Below, piece by piece: positions 61,101 through 64,000 of a DNA stretch of 64,000 nt. The position numbers and the translations under genes were made by a program. The notes under the pieces were generated by a model. That model was not told where the DNA came from and searched no databases. It worked only from the letters and a program-made list of their open reading frames with translations. The stretch is from contig ML133450.1 in assembly GCA_003864495.1 (NCBI GenBank), positions 601,968-665,967 of the forward strand, given 5' to 3'. Origin of the DNA: Nemopilema nomurai. Its lineage: Eukaryota > Cnidaria > Scyphozoa > Rhizostomeae > Rhizostomatidae. The stretch's first letter is position 1. Each line of letters begins with the position of its first letter.

Positions 61101-63992
61101 TGAAGATGAAATAAAAAATACAACATCAACTTTCCGAAAAACGAGAAAGCACTTACTTGATATTGACCTTCCTCGCAACCACACAGATTTCTACGTTTTC
61201 GCAGGCAACGATGTTGATTACAGTCTCGACGGGTCCCAAGAACAACTTTGTACCGTGGCATTTCTCGACCGATACAGCACGTAGGGGTGCAAGGAGATAC
61301 ATGTGCGAGTATTGGCAACGGTGTATCTTGACTCGGCTCCTTGCCAGGGGCTCCCCTGATCTAGCCACTGTGCGCTTACACACTTGGTTGAATATCATCA
61401 GGTGATTGCTAGAGATGTAGGACAAATACGTCATACAGCATCAAATCTCTGCGGCGAGAACAAATTTATGAAACATTTTCGGATACAATAAAGCACCTGA
61501 ACATTGGATGCCAGGCAATCATACACATTCAGTAACAGGCAAACCACAGAAGGAATATGTTTGATTAATAGATTAATAGAAATAATGTAATTGATTAATA
61601 GAGTTTGACTAAACGAAAGTGTAACACAGTCCCCTAAGGCAGATAACCAAATCAGTAATCAAATTTGACTTAGCGTAAATCGTGAAAAAAGAGTCAAAGT
61701 TAAATGCAAATTAATGCTTCAGATAGACAAAAACAAAGTTAAATGCAAATTAATGCTTCAGATAGACAAAACAAAGATAAACAAAAACAAAGATAAACGC
61801 AAAAAGCAATCATCCAGACAATGAATACAGTGTTAGGCATACATTAGGATGAAGCAGGTATGTTATTGAAACAGCAGCTAAAGGAATAAGAGAAATGACA
61901 AAAGGGGACCAGAAAGGACAAAAACAGGACACAAAATGAGGACACAAAATGGACATTAAGTGTACCCTTTTCCCCTTCCCAAAGCATACCAAACGAAAGG
62001 CCAGATTAATTGTCACGGCTACGCCTGTCATTTACTATTCACGAGCTGAACTTTACATCCAGAGAGGCACATTCAAACAAGTGGGTGCCAACTAATTAAA
62101 AACAGCATTAGACTCAACATTTTTAGGCAATAATGACTAACCCTGGTGAAGCGAAGTTAGCATTTGAGATGATTTTGTTGGAGATGGACCCTTGGCTCAG
62201 CTTGATGCTCGTGTTCAAGTCGATTTCGCCAGAGAGCGAGTCCTGCAGCTCCAGCAGGTCGATCGTCGCCCTGTTGTTTCTGATCAGCTCTTCGCCCATA
62301 CTGCTACTCAGGCTGGCACTTAGGCCTATCAAAAACATTGAAATATTTTGATTATTAAATGATTGAAGTCATCATGGCTATCCTCAAAATCGATTCATTA
62401 AAACGAATGAAATGGAAAACTCAGCAAGGCCTATACTATTTGTTAATGCAAAAACTGCATGAAACAAAAAAATTTACTGCAAATTTTACAAGCTGCAAGT
62501 TAGAAAACTTACATTGTAAAAAGATAAAAATATATGTCCAAAGATATATCTATTAAATTACTCTTCATTTCTTTTACTTAGATAAATTTTTGTTACAACC
62601 CTTTGCAGCTACTTGTAGAACGTTCTAATCAGAGAATCTTCGTATTTCAAAGACAAAAAAGAGCAACGAAACAGTATTTTGAGCTAGACCTAAAAAAGGT
62701 AGTGAGAATCTGAGCCACAACATTTACAGGGCCTGCTAAAAGTAACGCACAAAATTTCCTTCTGCTGCTTTGCAAAAACTTGACTTCTACCATACCAATT
62801 TCAATACGGATCATACATTTTTCATACAAAAAGTATACACAATAACAATTTCTCGCTCGTAGCATAACAGTAAAACACATCTTTGCAAACTATGGATTCC
62901 CTTGGCGCTAGTACAGCTGTGAAGTTCTCGTAAGGAAACAAGAATGGAGAAGAAATATTCGTCTGAGAACTAGTTCCTAGGTTCAATACGAGACTAATAT
63001 TTGGCGTGCCTACATACGATCGAGACTTACTGTCTTCGCATGCTATGCTGTAGGCTCTGCCCCGCAACCGCTGACCAGATGATATTGTGCCAGACACCCC
63101 GAATGGATTACTCTTCAAGTTCGATGTCATCCATTTGTACAGCTTCTTCGTATTAAATGTTCTTGAAATCTGCCAGAAATCATTTAGCATTAATCCAAAC
63201 TTGAAGCTATTTACTGTCTAGTACGAAGATATCATAAATATAAAGCTTCATAAATAACTACTCTTTCTATAAGCCAATGTTGCATTCAATAAGTTTGTTG
63301 TCGTATCTAACGAACGTCGCCTCTTCTTTTCCTTTTTCTTCTTCTTCTTTGGCATTTTTGCTGCCAAAAAATTTCGCTGACTAACGTTACATCATCATTC
63401 CGCAGCAATCATAATTCTCGAAAATGGAAATACTAGTTACATTAACGAAAGTATGATTTAAATATTCCTCTAAAACAGGCAGGAAACTAGGAGATCAACA
63501 TTTACGGTTCTACGAAAAGCTCATTTTTCTCAAGAGTCTTGCGATCCAATCTTACGAGCCACCCTTACGTATGGAAACATTCAATCTTTATCAAAGAAAA
63601 AAAAATCTTTTTTAGGACAGTGGGTTATAGTCCAATTTCATGTTTGAAAGCAGTGCCAAACAAAGAACCACATGTTCATGGAGCTGTGCACCCCCTGAAA
63701 AGTCTTCATACTCTGCTTCCACACTGTCAAAAAAATGCTACCATATCATTCGCAAGAAAACTAGTAAAAATGGTCTACTGAAATGGTCTATGGAAAAGGG
63801 AAGTCGGCCTCAAAAGTCTCACGGCGATGTAGATACTCTACAGTCGCGTACTCACTGTAAGCTAAAACATACGACTGCAAATTTGATCAAATATTCGTCA
63901 GTTTAAAGTGAGACAAATATTGTACCTTTGAATAACCAGAGCTTTGAGCTTGGACCTGTCGGGTAGCTAGTTCGTCCACAGAAACGACATCT
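58181..63992 (-). CDS. TBCCD1: TBCC domain-containing protein 1, 5'-partial
   Basis: Tubulin-cofactor-C-like protein known at the centrosome/spindle pole, needed for centrosome positioning. Nine phase-consistent exons are visible: 63926-63992, 63031-63169, 62142-62325, 61157-61408, 60508-60683, 60029-60126, 59375-59430, 58856-58949 and 58181-58243 (stop TAA), giving 375 C-terminal residues of a protein of about 550. Landmarks: ISRTFNTKKLYKW with NPFG (before the C-CAP/TBCC fold), KIHRCQYSHMYLLAPLRAVS with VEKCHGT, FLGPVETVI, NCVFHLFTETKPVLIGQNED, APYSTYYPALLHHM, NFWNEPL, PFDMEGDT, and an end matching the family (LSRDQKKQLQ, EWLKETGNQQLLESL). Exon 62142-62325 (Ser/Leu/Asp/Glu-rich) has no counterpart I recall in the human protein. 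About 180 N-terminal residues lie beyond the right edge. Confidence 0.93.
59422..59577. repeat. 79-bp tandem duplication copying a TBCCD1 splice acceptor
   Basis: Two copies begin at 59,422 and 59,501. The first begins in the exon 59375-59430; the second repeats the minus-strand acceptor CTCTAG and the first nine exon bases GAGTGCCCG. Inside, ACAAAAAACG sub-repeats differ in number between copies. Confidence 0.88.
61690..61800. repeat. Tandem duplication in a TBCCD1 intron
   Basis: CAAAGTTAAATGCAAATTAA and the following GCTTCAGATAGACAAAA occur twice in tandem (period about 42 bp), followed by shorter ACAAAGATAAAC repeats. Confidence 0.85.
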
Positions 63993-64000
63993 CTACAAAT

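Overview
This is animal nuclear DNA, AT-rich and intron-dense. Small exons with clean GT/AG boundaries are separated by introns of a few hundred bases, and the proteins keep human-like domain architecture. The gene content and style suggest an early-branching metazoan, most likely a cnidarian (anthozoan), but the lineage is an inference that a read of 64 kb cannot settle. All gene names come from recognising family motifs by eye; no database was searched.

Layout, left to right. 1-5.1 kb is a satellite of about 32-bp units. 5.3-11.2 kb (minus strand) holds seven exons of a gamma-glutamyltransferase; its last exon or exons are missing from the window, and the satellite lies where they would follow. 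12.2-15.2 kb is a second satellite of 127-bp higher-order units, each made of eight 16-bp monomers. 15.2-28.1 kb has no convincing multi-exon gene: it holds one candidate first exon, a decayed reading frame, a 16-bp minisatellite, a possible Cys-rich exon and long empty stretches. 28.1-29.7 kb (minus) is an intronless TRAF7-like WD40 protein with a helical N-terminus. 30.5-31.8 kb is a 31-bp minisatellite.

32.9-45.0 kb (minus) is a complete 16-exon HELLS/LSH chromatin remodeller (890 aa), with an E2F-type site 40 bp upstream of an ideal start context. 48.2-56.0 kb (plus) is a complete 19-exon KIF22/Kid chromokinesin (581 aa), head-to-head with HELLS. Between them sit a candidate terminal exon with a poly(A) signal and a foldback/MITE-like element. 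58.2-64.0 kb (minus) is the C-terminal two thirds of TBCCD1, tail-to-tail with KIF22, with its 5' end outside the window.

HELLS (DNA methylation and heterochromatin), KIF22 (chromosome arm movement) and TBCCD1 (centrosome positioning) all relate to the dividing cell, and the HELLS promoter carries the matching cell-cycle signal. The most unusual non-genic features are the arrays built on a shared 16-bp period, and intronic tandem duplications in HELLS and TBCCD1 that have copied a 3' splice site plus the first bases of the exon. I found no prokaryote-type operon, CRISPR array or mobile defence system.
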